Source of the DNA: Reyranella soli
GTDB taxonomy: Bacteria; Pseudomonadota; Alphaproteobacteria; Reyranellales; Reyranellaceae
Direction: 5' to 3'
Assembly: GCF_007992495.1 (NCBI RefSeq)
Contig: NZ_BKAJ01000101.1
Location: 1-53,265, forward strand
DNA: 53,265 nucleotides
Shown here: piece by piece, positions 1 to 8,578 of the stretch
Layout of the letters: every line of letters starts with the position of its first letter
Numbering within the stretch: the stretch's first letter is position 1
Translations under genes and position numbers: made by a program
The notes under the pieces: model-generated
The model's database searches: none
Told to the model about the DNA's origin: nothing
What the model saw: the letters and a program-made list of their open reading frames with translations, nothing else

Positions 1-41
1 GGGACGCCGCGTCGCCGACGGCGCCCGCCGATCCTTTTGTC

Positions 42-62
42 GCGAGGCCACCTGTGCCTCGC
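42..62 (+). other. Hairpin in the leader of the Mn catalase gene
   Basis: A 7-bp perfect stem (GCGAGGC at 42-48, GCCTCGC at 56-62) with a 7-nt loop lies just before the Shine-Dalgarno of the catalase gene. The first 82 bases hold no other gene that I can recognise. It may be a leader structure or the decayed end of an upstream terminator; there is no T-run after it. Confidence 0.3.
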
Positions 63-88
63 AATCCCTTGAACCAGGAGAAATGAAG

Positions 89-1042
89 ATGTTCATGCAC
101 AACAAGCGCCTGCAGTACACGGTGCGCGTCGGCGAAACCAACCCCGCTCTCGCGTCACTGCTCCTCGAACAATTCGGCGGTGCCGACGGCGAACTCGCCG
201 CCGCGATGCGCTATTTCACCCAGGGCCTCGCCGAGGATGATCCCGGCCGGAAGGACCTGCTGCTCGACATCGCCACCGAGGAACTGAGCCATCTCGAAGT
301 CATCGGCTCGATCGTCGCCATGCTGAACAAGGGCATCAAGGCCCAGCTCTCAGAGGCGGCCCTGGCGGAGGCGGATCTTTATCGCTCGCTCAATGCCGGC
401 GGCGACAGCCACACGCAGGCGCTGCTGTTCGGCGGCGGTCCCGCGCTCACCAACTCATCCGGCGTGCCATGGACGGCCGCCTACGTCGATTCGCGCGGCG
501 AGCCGACCTGCGATCTGCGGTCCAACATTGCCGCCGAGAGCCGCGCCAAGATCATCTATGAGCGGCTAATCGCGATTACTGACGATCCAGGTATCAAGGA
601 AGCGCTGGGGTTCCTGATGACCCGCGAGATCGCGCATCAGAAGTCGTTCGAGAAGGCGCTCTACGCCATCACCGACAACTTCCCCTCGGGCAAACTGCTG
701 GGCATCGGGCCTTTCGCCGATATGTACGTCAACACCTCCCAGGGCGACGGCGACATGAGCGGACCCTGGAATGCCGGTGAGCAGTGGGAGCGGGTCGACG
801 ATCTCGAAGAAGTCATGCCGGCCGACGACGGCGACGGCACAGCCAGCGTCAAACTGACTCGCAACGAAGCCACGGCGGCCAAGAAGGCGAGTGAGCGCCT
901 GGCCTCCGATCCCATGACTGATGCCGAGACCGGTGCCGACCTCGGCGCGGGACCGGGCGCCGGCAAGACCACCGGCGGAGAAGATTACGGTACCGCCGCC
1001 GACGTGACCAAGGCCGACCGGACAAAAGACAAGGCGGCCTGA
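89..1042 (+). CDS. Manganese-containing (non-heme) catalase
   Basis: Disproportionates hydrogen peroxide with a di-manganese centre in a ferritin-like four-helix bundle. The N-terminus (MFMHNKRLQYTVRVG) and the helices bearing the ELAAAMRY, EELSHLE and REIAHQKSFEKAL motifs, which supply Glu/His metal ligands, are typical of the family; 317 residues is a usual length. The C-terminal 60 residues are a hydrophilic Gly/Asp/Lys-rich tail. An ATG at 83 is in frame, but AGGAG at 76-80 is only 2 nt from it and 8 nt from the ATG at 89, and family members normally start at this Met-Phe, so 89 is preferred. It is followed after 2 nt by an Nramp transporter, so metal supply and metal enzyme are probably co-transcribed. 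It is likely cytoplasmic. Confidence 0.93.
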   Translation: MFMHNKRLQYTVRVGETNPALASLLLEQFGGADGELAAAMRYFTQGLAEDDPGRKDLLLDIATEELSHLEVIGSIVAMLNKGIKAQLSEAALAEADLYRSLNAGGDSHTQALLFGGGPALTNSSGVPWTAAYVDSRGEPTCDLRSNIAAESRAKIIYERLIAITDDPGIKEALGFLMTREIAHQKSFEKALYAITDNFPSGKLLGIGPFADMYVNTSQGDGDMSGPWNAGEQWERVDDLEEVMPADDGDGTASVKLTRNEATAAKKASERLASDPMTDAETGADLGAGPGAGKTTGGEDYGTAADVTKADRTKDKAA

Positions 1043-1044
1043 TC

Positions 1045-2382
1045 GTGACGCCACCGCCGCCTCCTGAAGCGGTGGCGACGGCCGATGCGCTCTCCGCCGA
1101 CTTTTTCCCCCGGCGGGGAGCGCATCGCAGCGTCCGCATTCCGGCCGCTTCGTTCTGGCGCAAGCTCTTTGCTTTCTCGGGCCCGGGCTACCTCGTCGCC
1201 GTGGGCTACATGGATCCAGGCAACTGGGCGACCGGCATAGCCGGCGGATCAGCCTTCGGCTACCGGTTGCTCAGCGTCATCGTAGTCGCCAACCTCATGG
1301 CCATGTTCCTGCAGCGCCTGGCGGCGCGGTTGGGCATTGTCACGGGCCTCGATCTGGCGCAGGCCTGCCGCCAACGCTACGGCGCCGGGACGCGGATCCT
1401 CCTCTGGCTGCTCTGCGAGCTGGCCATTGTCGCCTGCGACCTTGCCGAGCTGATCGGCGCGGCCATCGCGCTCAAGCTGCTGTTCGGCCTCGACCTTGCA
1501 CTCGGCGTCGCCCTGACCGGCATCGAGGTCCTGCTGGTGCTGGGACTGCAGGCGCGCGGCTTTCGCAAGCTCGAGGCGCTGGTGGTGTCGCTGATGGTCG
1601 TGATCGGCCTCTGCTTCATCGTCGAACTTGCATTGGCCCAGCCACCGCTCGCCGCAGTGCTCGATGGGCTGGTGCCACGCACCGAGATCGTCACTGATCC
1701 CACCATGCTTTACCTCGCCATCGGCATCCTTGGCGCCACAGTCATGCCGCACAATCTCTACCTGCACTCCTCGATCGTGCAGACCCGTGACTTCCAACGC
1801 ACCGACGCAGGCAAACGCGAGGCGATGCGGTTCGCGACCATCGACATCGTCGTGGCGCTCACGCTTGCGATCTTCGTCAATGCCTCGATCCTCCTGCTGG
1901 CTGCCTCGACCTTCCACGCTGCCGGCATGACCGAAGTCGTGGGTATCGAGGAGGCCTATCGCCTGCTCACGCCGGCATTGGGCGTCAGCGCGGCCGGGAC
2001 GCTGTTTGCGGTGGCGCTGCTGGCCTCGGGCCACAACGCCTCCGTCACCGGCACCATGGCCGGTCAGATCGTCATGGAAGGGTTCACGCGCTTTCGCTGG
2101 CCGGCGAGGGCGCGCCGGCTCGTGGCACGCCTGGTTGCCATGGTGCCAGCGCTGTTCGTCGTCACGGCGTATGGCGAGGCGGGGGCGACCCAACTCCTCA
2201 TCCTGAGCCAGGTCGTTCTCAGCCTGCAGCTGCCCTTCGCCGTCTATCCCCTGGTGCGCCTGACGGGCAGTCCGGAATGTATGGGCAAGTTCGCCAACGG
2301 TCCGCTCACCGCGGCCGTCGCCTGGGCGATGACGGCATGCCTGATCGGGCTGAACGGCGTGCTGCTCCTGGGAATGATGTGA
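1045..2382 (+). CDS. mntH: Nramp-family divalent metal (Mn2+) transporter
   Basis: Inner-membrane proton-coupled Mn(II)/Fe(II) importer of 445 residues. The two Nramp signatures are present: DPGN at residues 57-60 in the first helix and MPHNLYLHS at about 234-242 in the sixth, both of which supply metal ligands. About eleven hydrophobic segments follow a proline-rich N-terminus. The start is a GTG 2 nt after the stop of the Mn catalase gene, so the two are almost certainly one transcript and translationally coupled. The pairing with a manganese enzyme supports Mn(II) as the physiological substrate. No dedicated metal-responsive leader is visible between the genes. Confidence 0.93.
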   Translation: MTPPPPPEAVATADALSADFFPRRGAHRSVRIPAASFWRKLFAFSGPGYLVAVGYMDPGNWATGIAGGSAFGYRLLSVIVVANLMAMFLQRLAARLGIVTGLDLAQACRQRYGAGTRILLWLLCELAIVACDLAELIGAAIALKLLFGLDLALGVALTGIEVLLVLGLQARGFRKLEALVVSLMVVIGLCFIVELALAQPPLAAVLDGLVPRTEIVTDPTMLYLAIGILGATVMPHNLYLHSSIVQTRDFQRTDAGKREAMRFATIDIVVALTLAIFVNASILLLAASTFHAAGMTEVVGIEEAYRLLTPALGVSAAGTLFAVALLASGHNASVTGTMAGQIVMEGFTRFRWPARARRLVARLVAMVPALFVVTAYGEAGATQLLILSQVVLSLQLPFAVYPLVRLTGSPECMGKFANGPLTAAVAWAMTACLIGLNGVLLLGMM

Positions 2383-2560
2383 CACGCAATGCATCGGGGC
2401 GTCGGACACTTACTCGCGACCCGGAATCGCCGCGGGCGTAGCGATGACACGAAAACGCTGTTGAGCAGCAACGAGTTTGTCACCAGCGCCGTTCGCTTCC
2501 TGACGGGCTGTCGGGAGAACAGCGACCGGCCCGCGCCCCTTTCGAATTGGAGAGACAAAC

Positions 2561-3736
<1,176 letters not shown>

Positions 3737-3775
3737 CGCGATGGAAGCCGCACAAGAGCCTCTGTCCGAAGACCG

Positions 3776-3810
3776 AAAAAAACGCCGCCCGGCTTGAGGC
3801 TCGGGCGGCG
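3776..3810 (-). terminator. Terminator-like hairpin reading leftward
   Basis: A perfect 9-bp GC stem (3783-3791 with 3802-3810, loop 10 nt) is followed on the minus strand by seven T residues (A7 at 3776-3782 on plus). This is the form of an intrinsic terminator for leftward transcription, yet no leftward protein gene lies to its right for over 2 kb. On the plus strand, 47 nt after the adh stop, it has no T-run. Confidence 0.5.
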
Positions 3811-3824
3811 CTGGTGCTTCCGAC

Positions 3825-3839
3825 ACGGCAAATTGCCGT
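3825..3839. other. Short palindromic hairpin beside the leftward terminator
   Basis: ACGGCA at 3825-3830 pairs with TGCCGT at 3834-3839 around a 3-nt loop. Together with the hairpin at 3783-3810 this gives two consecutive stem-loops ending in a T-run on the minus strand, which is how the 3' end of a small RNA would look. No convincing promoter was identified. Confidence 0.3.
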
Positions 3840-4259
3840 CTCTGGGGGAGAGGGAAGCAATCCAGTAACAGCGCGCCCTGGGCAGTAGTTGCCGAGTTGT
3901 CGTGACCGGTTGGTGATGTTTGAAAACTGCGTAGGTGGGCTCGCGAAACTGCGACGTCGGAGCGACAAGCGAGTCTGCACAAACATGTCACTTAGTCGTC
4001 ACGGGACGACTGATTTTCTCATTAGTTACAGTAGGCGATCGGATCGGGTCTGACGGTGTGTGGGACCGTCCGTCCCGAGGCGGTCGATTGCGGCGGGCAT
4101 GTCCGATGGAGGGGCCGCCCGTGCCCCGGCTCATTCCCGTAGCGCGCCAGGGATTGCCGCCCCTTTCGCCTGGTTTGGCGGCATTGCCACCGGTAAAGGG
4201 TTCCGCAGAGACATCTGAATCTTGCCACCCGCTCCGACGTTGCTGCGTTCACACCTCGC

Positions 4260-4336
4260 CACCGCCACAAAGAGGCGGTGTGACGGCGGATTAAGCCCCG
4301 CCGTCATCTCCCCGTGGCGCCTCAGCTTAGGCGCCA
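4260..4336. ncRNA. Array of three adjacent stem-loops (possible structured RNA)
   Basis: Three perfect hairpins follow one another: 4260-4266/4274-4280 (7 bp, loop 7), 4281-4289/4298-4306 (9 bp, loop 8) and 4315-4321/4330-4336 (7 bp, loop 8). The arms are unrelated in sequence, so this is not a simple repeat. The even spacing in a gene-free stretch suggests a structured RNA or protein-binding leader. Direction is unknown and no known RNA family was recognised. Confidence 0.35.
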
Positions 4337-4603
4337 AGCCGCGTGTTCCTGCTCCGACGGCTTCGCATTGCCAGCCGCCGGGGGCAGGTCCCTTTTTTGC
4401 TGGCTCGCAGCAGGCCGTGGGTGCGGTACCGCACTCTGCGACGTCGTTAAAAGGCGGCTCTTCTATCCAGTCTAAGAAAGGTTCCAAAGTGAAACTCCAA
4501 AGCGTGACCGGTCGTTAGTGGTGATGCTGATGGCAGGGTGTGGGAATGGCCGGATGAACTCTCCATCCGGCGTCCGGTGCCTGCCCGGGGGAGGTATTTG
4601 TGT

Positions 4604-4798
4604 ATGGATGACGCACCGGACACGCTGGTGGCTGCTTGCCAAGTCGCAGGTCTCGTTGCGGCGGTGTTGATGCTGCCATCGGCGGTGATCGACTTGGCCT
4701 TTGACACTGACTTCATAAGCATCCTGTTGCAGGCCGGACTGGCGGCATTCGCCGTCTCCTTGATCGTTGCGGCTTGGAAGGCTCAAAAGCAGAAGTGA
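4604..4798 (+). CDS. Small two-helix membrane protein, unknown function
   Basis: A 64-residue protein with two hydrophobic segments (about residues 7-27 and 37-57) and a basic end (WKAQKQK). The ATG at 4604 has GGGGGAGG at 4587-4594, well spaced, so it is preferred over an in-frame start 66 nt upstream. A possible EcfG-type promoter lies about 90 nt upstream (4491-4516). I do not recognise a family. Its position among small stress-type genes suggests an envelope-stress role, which is inference only. Confidence 0.6.
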   Translation: MDDAPDTLVAACQVAGLVAAVLMLPSAVIDLAFDTDFISILLQAGLAAFAVSLIVAAWKAQKQK

Positions 4799-4810
4799 GG
4801 CCTGGCAATC

Positions 4811-4978
4811 ATGGACGTGTTCCGATTTCTGATGGGATTGCGCAACGGCTCACCAGGCGTCAGGAGCAGTGGCGGGCTGCTCCTCGTCATGATGGCCTTG
4901 GCTGGGTTACTGACTGGAAAACCTGGCGAAGGCACCACTGAACGCCAGCATGACGATCACCCCCCGCAGGCGGACTGA
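4811..4978 (+). CDS. Possible 55-residue protein with one hydrophobic segment
   Basis: Starts 12 nt after the preceding stop, with GAGG at 4797-4800 as a possible ribosome site. It encodes 55 residues with a hydrophobic stretch in the middle (GLLLVMMALAGLL) and a His/Asp-rich end. It could be the second gene of a small membrane operon, but length and evidence are thin. Confidence 0.35.
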   Translation: MDVFRFLMGLRNGSPGVRSSGGLLLVMMALAGLLTGKPGEGTTERQHDDHPPQAD

Positions 4979-4987
4979 TCCAAATGT

Positions 4988-5128
4988 CCAAATTGGCGTC
5001 ACGCTCGTCTCGATGGCAGCACGGTCGCGCCGCTGACCCAAACGGCGCTCGTTTGGTCGGGTCGCTCCTGACGGACCTTCGAGGCGTTGCAGCGGCTCCC
5101 AGTCAAATCCGTCTATCTCGACGGCGAA
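4988..5128 (+). pseudogene. Remnant of a LigD-type ATP-dependent DNA ligase
   Basis: Reading in the frame of 4988 gives RHARLDGSTVAPLTQTALVW, then SGRS, a TGA stop at 5069, then RTFEALQRLPVKSVYLDGE. This matches the segment of LigD-type ligase domains that follows the nucleotidyl-lysine motif (typically HARLD..xVxLLTRTGLDW...ALxxLPVKSxYLDGE). The catalytic lysine motif upstream and everything after DGE are missing, and an in-frame stop breaks the piece. It is a short decayed fragment of a non-homologous end-joining type ligase. I infer family from recalled consensus, not from a search. Confidence 0.6.
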
Positions 5129-5205
5129 CCTCCCACGAAATTGCGATCCGCCCTCACGGCGCGATTTGGCGGGAAGGTACTAGGCTGGTCCCCGGGCGGG
5201 ATTAA

Positions 5206-5580
5206 ATGCCTTTGTACTGGACGATCGATTCCAGGAAGCGGCTGTTCACCGGAGTTGGTGAAGGCGAGATCACCTTTGCCGACGCTATATCACTCCTGGA
5301 AGCGCTAGCCGGCGCAAAGGCTTTGTCTTACCGCAAGCTGTTCGACGGCCGCGCGGTACAGTCTGCGATGACCGGCGATGAGGTCCTCGCGGTCTGTGCC
5401 AGAATCAGGGCCTATCATGACCAAGCCAGTGTCGGCGCCTTGGCCATGGTGGGTACCCAAGAACAGACCGTAAAGTTTGCTCGGCTTCTGGGCGCACTTG
5501 CTACTGCCGACCGGCCGATGAAGCTATTTACCAGTGTACGACAGGCCCGGTCATGGCTTGAACACCAGCAGCCCGGCTAG
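5206..5580 (+). CDS. STAS/SpoIIAA-like small cytoplasmic protein
   Basis: A 124-residue soluble protein beginning MPLYWTIDSRKRLFTGVGEG. The alternation of strands and helices, and the central KLFDGR segment, resemble the SpoIIAA/STAS-like proteins common as single genes in Bradyrhizobium and relatives; the function of those is unknown. No ligand motif is visible. The ribosome site is weak (GGGCGGG, 5-11 nt upstream). It stands directly after the decayed ligase fragment and upstream of another small gene in the same direction. Confidence 0.7.
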   Translation: MPLYWTIDSRKRLFTGVGEGEITFADAISLLEALAGAKALSYRKLFDGRAVQSAMTGDEVLAVCARIRAYHDQASVGALAMVGTQEQTVKFARLLGALATADRPMKLFTSVRQARSWLEHQQPG

Positions 5581-5676
5581 CTATGTGACCCTTCGGCAAC
5601 ACCTTTCGGCGGCGGCTACAACGTGATGAAACTTAAAACAATTAATGGCGTTGGTGTGCCTTAGGGTGCACTTACG

Positions 5677-5949
5677 ATGACTCAGAAGCCCACTGACAAG
5701 AACCGGCTCGCACAAGAAAAGAGGGATCTGGCGCGCCGCGCCAGGCGATTGGCACAAACGCAAGTGCTCGATTCCGACAGGGAACGACTGATGCAGTTTG
5801 CTGCAGATCTGGAGCGAGAGTCAGACGACCTTCAACCCGTGATATCCTTACCCCCGATCGCCGCTCCACAAGCCATACAGCAGCAAGTGCAGCAGCAGCA
5901 ATCGATTGACTCGTCGACCCAGGCCAACGAGCCGATGGAAAAGGACTAA
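5677..5949 (+). CDS. Small charged helical protein, unknown function
   Basis: A 90-residue hydrophilic protein. The first half is predicted helical and rich in Lys, Arg, Gln and Asp (KRDLARRARRLAQTQ), the second half is Pro/Gln-rich with a QQQVQQQQ run. No domain is recognised. There is an AGGG-type ribosome site 10-13 nt upstream. It converges with the minus-strand gene that ends at 5967. Confidence 0.55.
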   Translation: MTQKPTDKNRLAQEKRDLARRARRLAQTQVLDSDRERLMQFAADLERESDDLQPVISLPPIAAPQAIQQQVQQQQSIDSSTQANEPMEKD

Positions 5950-5966
5950 GGTGCAAGCCGGCTCGT

Positions 5967-6377
5967 TCAGGGGACTTGGCTGATGTCGAGACTGTCCTTT
6001 TCGCAGGCCAGCCATTCCTGCAGGGCGAGAAGCTGCTCGATCTCCAGACGTTGCGGCACCTCTATCTCGATGCGATCGGGGCCGAAGCGCACGACGGCAC
6101 CCTTGAATCCATAGCGAGTCGCAAGGGCGTCCAGCCTTTCTTGCACGGAACGGCGGTCGTCGTCGGACCAAATGTGCCCGGCCGGGATGAAGGCCCATTT
6201 GAACGTGCGCGCAATCAGCGTGCCGGAGGGCGTCGCGGTGACCTCGACCTCCGGACGGATGAAAGTGTTGGGGCTGACGGACCGCAACAGGAGCACGGCC
6301 GCCTTCAGGGCCTTCACCAGCTCGGCGCGGCTCATGTGCTCTATGGCGCTGCCCATCCAGGTAATGTGGTTGCTCAT
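5967..6377 (-). CDS. Hypothetical 136-residue protein
   Basis: The likely product starts MSNHITWMGSAIEHMSRAEL and is a soluble alpha/beta protein with a C-terminal RIEIEVPQRLEIEQLLALQE helix. I do not recognise a family. It is the third gene of a leftward unit headed by hsp20 and a response regulator, 59 nt after the latter. No strong ribosome site is seen before the ATG at 6377; the second in-frame ATG (MGSAIEH) is possible. Confidence 0.55.
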   Translation of the reverse strand: MSNHITWMGSAIEHMSRAELVKALKAAVLLLRSVSPNTFIRPEVEVTATPSGTLIARTFKWAFIPAGHIWSDDDRRSVQERLDALATRYGFKGAVVRFGPDRIEIEVPQRLEIEQLLALQEWLACEKDSLDISQVP

Positions 6378-6436
6378 CGAACGGCACGCATTGGCAATGA
6401 GGGCGGCCGCGCTGCAAGCGGCCGCCCGCTGAGGCG

Positions 6437-7003
6437 CTAAATCGGCGGATACACCCTTTCCCACAGCACGACCGTTTTTCCGGCCGGCCAACGATTGTCG
6501 TTTGCCACCTGGCGCGGCCTCGCCATCGCCTTCGCGACGGCTGCGAGCAGGACGTCCTGTGTGAAGGGTTTCTCGACGATCGGCCGCTGCCGGTGTCGCG
6601 CCGGCAGCGGACCGAGGGCGCCGGTGGTGAGATAGACAAACGGCACATCGGCAAAGGCCAGAAGATCGGCGATGGGCAGCGGCGAGCGCCGGTCGACATC
6701 GAGGTCGAGGACGGCGCAATCGATATCGCCGCGCTGGAGCATCCGCTGGATCTCGGCCACGGTGGTCGCCGGACCGATGACGCGATAGCCCGCGTCGTGC
6801 AGCAAGCGCTGCAGGTCGAGCGCCACGACGGCGTCCTCGACCGCCACCAGCACCTTGCGCTGCGGAAGGTCGAGTGACGCGAGCGACGGTGGCGCGAACC
6901 GCATCCCCTGCTCCATGGGCCGGGGTGGGACGCGTTGGGAGCTTTCAGAGAGCCGCCGGTTCCACGAATTGCCAAGCGTGGCGGCGGCTGACGTTGCCGT
7001 CAT
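6437..7003 (-). CDS. Single-domain response regulator (receiver domain)
   Basis: A 188-residue protein with a 45-residue N-terminal extension and a CheY-like receiver. The acidic pair is Glu56/Asp57, the likely phospho-acceptor is Asp100 (AVLDLDV), the T/S position is in LTTGA and the conserved lysine is in EKPF near residue 147. No output domain follows; about 25 residues remain. AGGAGGTAAGGT immediately before the ATG fixes the start. It lies 65 nt downstream of hsp20 in the same direction, so it is probably co-expressed on heat shock. The partner kinase is not in the window. Confidence 0.85.
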   Translation of the reverse strand: MTATSAAATLGNSWNRRLSESSQRVPPRPMEQGMRFAPPSLASLDLPQRKVLVAVEDAVVALDLQRLLHDAGYRVIGPATTVAEIQRMLQRGDIDCAVLDLDVDRRSPLPIADLLAFADVPFVYLTTGALGPLPARHRQRPIVEKPFTQDVLLAAVAKAMARPRQVANDNRWPAGKTVVLWERVYPPI

Positions 7004-7068
7004 ACCTTACCTCCTGTTGGAAATGCGTGAGGACCGGGCGCCGGCTGGCGCCCAATCCCCTGCCGGAC

Positions 7069-7524
7069 TTACTGCTGGGTGATCGTGCGCACTGCCGATT
7101 GACCCTCGATCGGGATCGGCCGCGGCTTCTTCTCCTCGGGCAACTCGCGCTGCAGATCGATGGCGAGCAGGCCATTCTGCAGCTTGGCCGCCGTCACACG
7201 CACGTGGTCGGCAAGCTGGAAGCGACGCTCGAAGTCGCGCGCACCGATGCCACGATAGAGGTATTCGGTGCTCTCCTGGCGATCGGGATGGCCCTTGCCG
7301 GTCACCAGGAGCTCGTCCTCCTTCTGGGTGACGCTGAGCTCGGCCTCGGTAAAGCCCGCCACCGCCATGACGATGCGCCAGGCATCGTCGGCTGTCTTCT
7401 CGATGTTGTAGGGCGGGTAACCGCCGTGGGCAGGCTGGCCGGCCATCGAATCGAGCATGTCGAAGACCCGGTCGAAGCCGACGGTGGCCCGATACAGCGG
7501 AGCAAAATCGAAGTCGGTACGCAT
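7069..7524 (-). CDS. Small heat-shock protein (Hsp20/IbpA class A)
   Basis: An ATP-independent holdase chaperone of 151 residues. The start MRTDFDFAPLYRATVGFDRV and the alpha-crystallin core (about residues 33-125, with NGLLAIDLQREL near its end) are typical of rhizobial IbpA-like proteins. An ATG 6 nt further upstream touches the AGGAGG, so the ATG at 7524 with about 6 nt spacing is preferred. A sigma-32-like promoter and a hairpin that buries the Shine-Dalgarno precede it. It heads a leftward unit with the response regulator. Confidence 0.92.
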   Translation of the reverse strand: MRTDFDFAPLYRATVGFDRVFDMLDSMAGQPAHGGYPPYNIEKTADDAWRIVMAVAGFTEAELSVTQKEDELLVTGKGHPDRQESTEYLYRGIGARDFERRFQLADHVRVTAAKLQNGLLAIDLQRELPEEKKPRPIPIEGQSAVRTITQQ

Positions 7525-7527
7525 TGT

Positions 7528-7547
7528 CATCCTCCTCATGAGCGATG
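7528..7547 (-). promoter_or_regulatory. ROSE-like RNA thermometer hairpin at the hsp20 ribosome site
   Basis: In the mRNA sense, CAUC-G-CUC pairs with GAG-GAUG around AUGAG. The stem has a single bulged G, and the 3' strand contains the AGGAGGA Shine-Dalgarno. The 5' side contains UCGCU, matching the UYGCU element of ROSE thermometers that control small heat-shock genes in Bradyrhizobium. It should melt on heating and free the ribosome site of hsp20. Confidence 0.55.
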
Positions 7548-7587
7548 GGTTTGCGACCGGCCCCCCGCAGGGCGGCCGGCCTTGCGA

Positions 7588-7609
7588 GGCAGGCCCTTGC
7601 GGGCCTGCC
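7588..7609 (-). promoter_or_regulatory. Strong GNRA-capped hairpin in the hsp20 leader
   Basis: A perfect 9-bp stem (7588-7596 with 7601-7609) closed by a GCAA tetraloop in the mRNA sense. A second imperfect hairpin follows it toward the gene. ROSE leaders usually have two to four such hairpins before the ribosome-site hairpin, so this supports the thermometer reading. Confidence 0.5.
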
Positions 7610-7615
7610 GGATGT

Positions 7616-7645
7616 CGATCTAGGAAAACCCGGTGAGACGTCAAG
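7616..7645 (-). promoter_or_regulatory. Sigma-32-like promoter of hsp20
   Basis: On the minus strand CTTGAC (7645-7640) is followed after 15 nt by CCTAGATCG (7624-7616), close to the alphaproteobacterial heat-shock consensus (CTTGA..., then CCTATNT). Transcription would start about 85 nt before the hsp20 ATG, giving the leader with the hairpins above. Confidence 0.5.
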
Positions 7646-7677
7646 GTCCGGCGATGTGAAAATCTCGCCCTGGCCCG

Positions 7678-7722
7678 GGACATTCTTGGCGTCGATGCCG
7701 CTGTCCATCAGCCGCCGAAGCG
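7678..7722 (-). repeat. Leader-like repeat, copy a
   Basis: One of three related 45-nt segments (with 9126-9170 and 10000-10048). All share GGACA, ATG(C/T)CGCTGTC and CAGCCG(C/T)CGA in the plus-strand sense. This copy lies just beyond the hsp20 promoter. Confidence 0.5.
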
Positions 7723-7970
7723 ACGGTGCAATAGTCGCCTCAGGTTACGGTCACCCGAGCCCGCTGCCGAAATCACCGGGTCGCCGTGACACGATCGATT
7801 GAGATTCTGCCATACCATGCCTTCGGATCGGGATGCCGGCGGGTGTGGGCTGCCGCCTCGAGGCCAGGGGCCGCCTGTGCCCGGCCAGGAACATTGGAAT
7901 CACGCGGCGAGCGCTTGTCCCCCCCAATGCCCCTCAACGGGGCCGCCCGGGGCCATGCAGGGACGATTGC

Positions 7971-8099
7971 TCAGTCGGCAGCGGACGGTCGCACAACATC
8001 GATGACAAGGGTGTCGTAGCGTTGTTGGCCGGCCGGCGTCAGTCGCCACGAGCGACCGCCCCACCCACCCAAAGCAAGCGGCCTATCTTCGAATCCTTC
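7971..8099 (-). pseudogene. Start-less remnant of a small winged-helix-like protein
   Basis: A 42-codon open frame reads GGRSWRLTPAGQQRYDTLVI before its stop and has no ATG; an upstream stop closes it. WRLTPAGQxRY is the wing-helix end also seen in the 114-residue protein at 9625-9969 (WKLTPLGLRQL). I read it as the C-terminal remnant of such a gene; a short TTG- or GTG-started product is not excluded. The rest of 7725-8229 holds nothing I can support. Confidence 0.4.
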
Positions 8100-8229
8100 T
8101 TATGGGCCTTCGTCGCTTATTTCGTTCTTTTCGATTCTGTTGAGCGGGCGGTTTCGCTCAGCCGGCAGCCTTCCCGAGGTCGGGGTGACAGACGGCGGAA
8201 CGAGGTCGAAGGCCGAGCGTTTGTCGGGC

Positions 8230-8505
8230 ATGGCGCCCACCCTTAGCAGTCTCGAACTCGACCTTCTCCGCCAGTTGATGACCGGTAAGACCGTAAAGGT
8301 GTCGTCGCAGCTTCGGCTTCGTCTCGAGTTGGCAGGGGTTATCCGGGACGGCGCTCAGGGCATTGTCGTGACAGCGGAAGGACGACGACTGGCCAATCAA
8401 AAGCCTGTGGAATCGGAACCCGATACCCCGCCATCGGACAAATCCAAAGTAGCAGTCGATCGGCGTGGTCGGCGAATGCCCCTTCAACGCAAGTCGATCT
8501 TCTGA
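8230..8505 (+). CDS. Small winged-helix-like protein
   Basis: The 91-residue product starts MAPTLSSLELDLLRQLMTGK, continues with two helices and a short hairpin (GIVVTAEGRRL), then a charged tail. The pattern of helix, helix and TxxGrxL is shared with the other small proteins at 7971-8099 and 9625-9969 and suggests a mini winged-helix fold. DNA binding is inference. No good ribosome site precedes the chosen ATG; an open frame extends upstream to 8140. Confidence 0.5.
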   Translation: MAPTLSSLELDLLRQLMTGKTVKVSSQLRLRLELAGVIRDGAQGIVVTAEGRRLANQKPVESEPDTPPSDKSKVAVDRRGRRMPLQRKSIF

Positions 8506-8578
8506 TCAGGCTTTCCGCGGCGACGAAGTCAGGCGAAGAACCCGGTCAGAGCTTCGAGGTTTCAAACTGAGACAGTGC

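Larger units (their letters stand above)
3737..4603. other. Long intergenic region without a credible protein gene
   Basis: About 870 bases lie between adh and the next credible gene. Open frames here overlap on both strands, lack ribosome binding sites and have compositions unlike real proteins. The region holds the leftward terminator-like hairpin near 3776-3810, a run of three stem-loops at 4260-4336 and a weak EcfG-like promoter match at 4491-4516 (GAAAC, 17 nt, CGTT). Non-coding RNA is the best guess for the structured parts. Confidence 0.5.

Noticed and set aside
3783..3810. Terminator for the adh gene
   Set aside because: On the plus strand the hairpin has no T-run; the T-run is on the minus strand.
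3935..4487. Overlapping 80-119-codon frames on both strands
   Set aside because: No ribosome sites, Arg/Pro/Ser-rich composition and mutual overlap; the stretch looks non-coding with hairpins.
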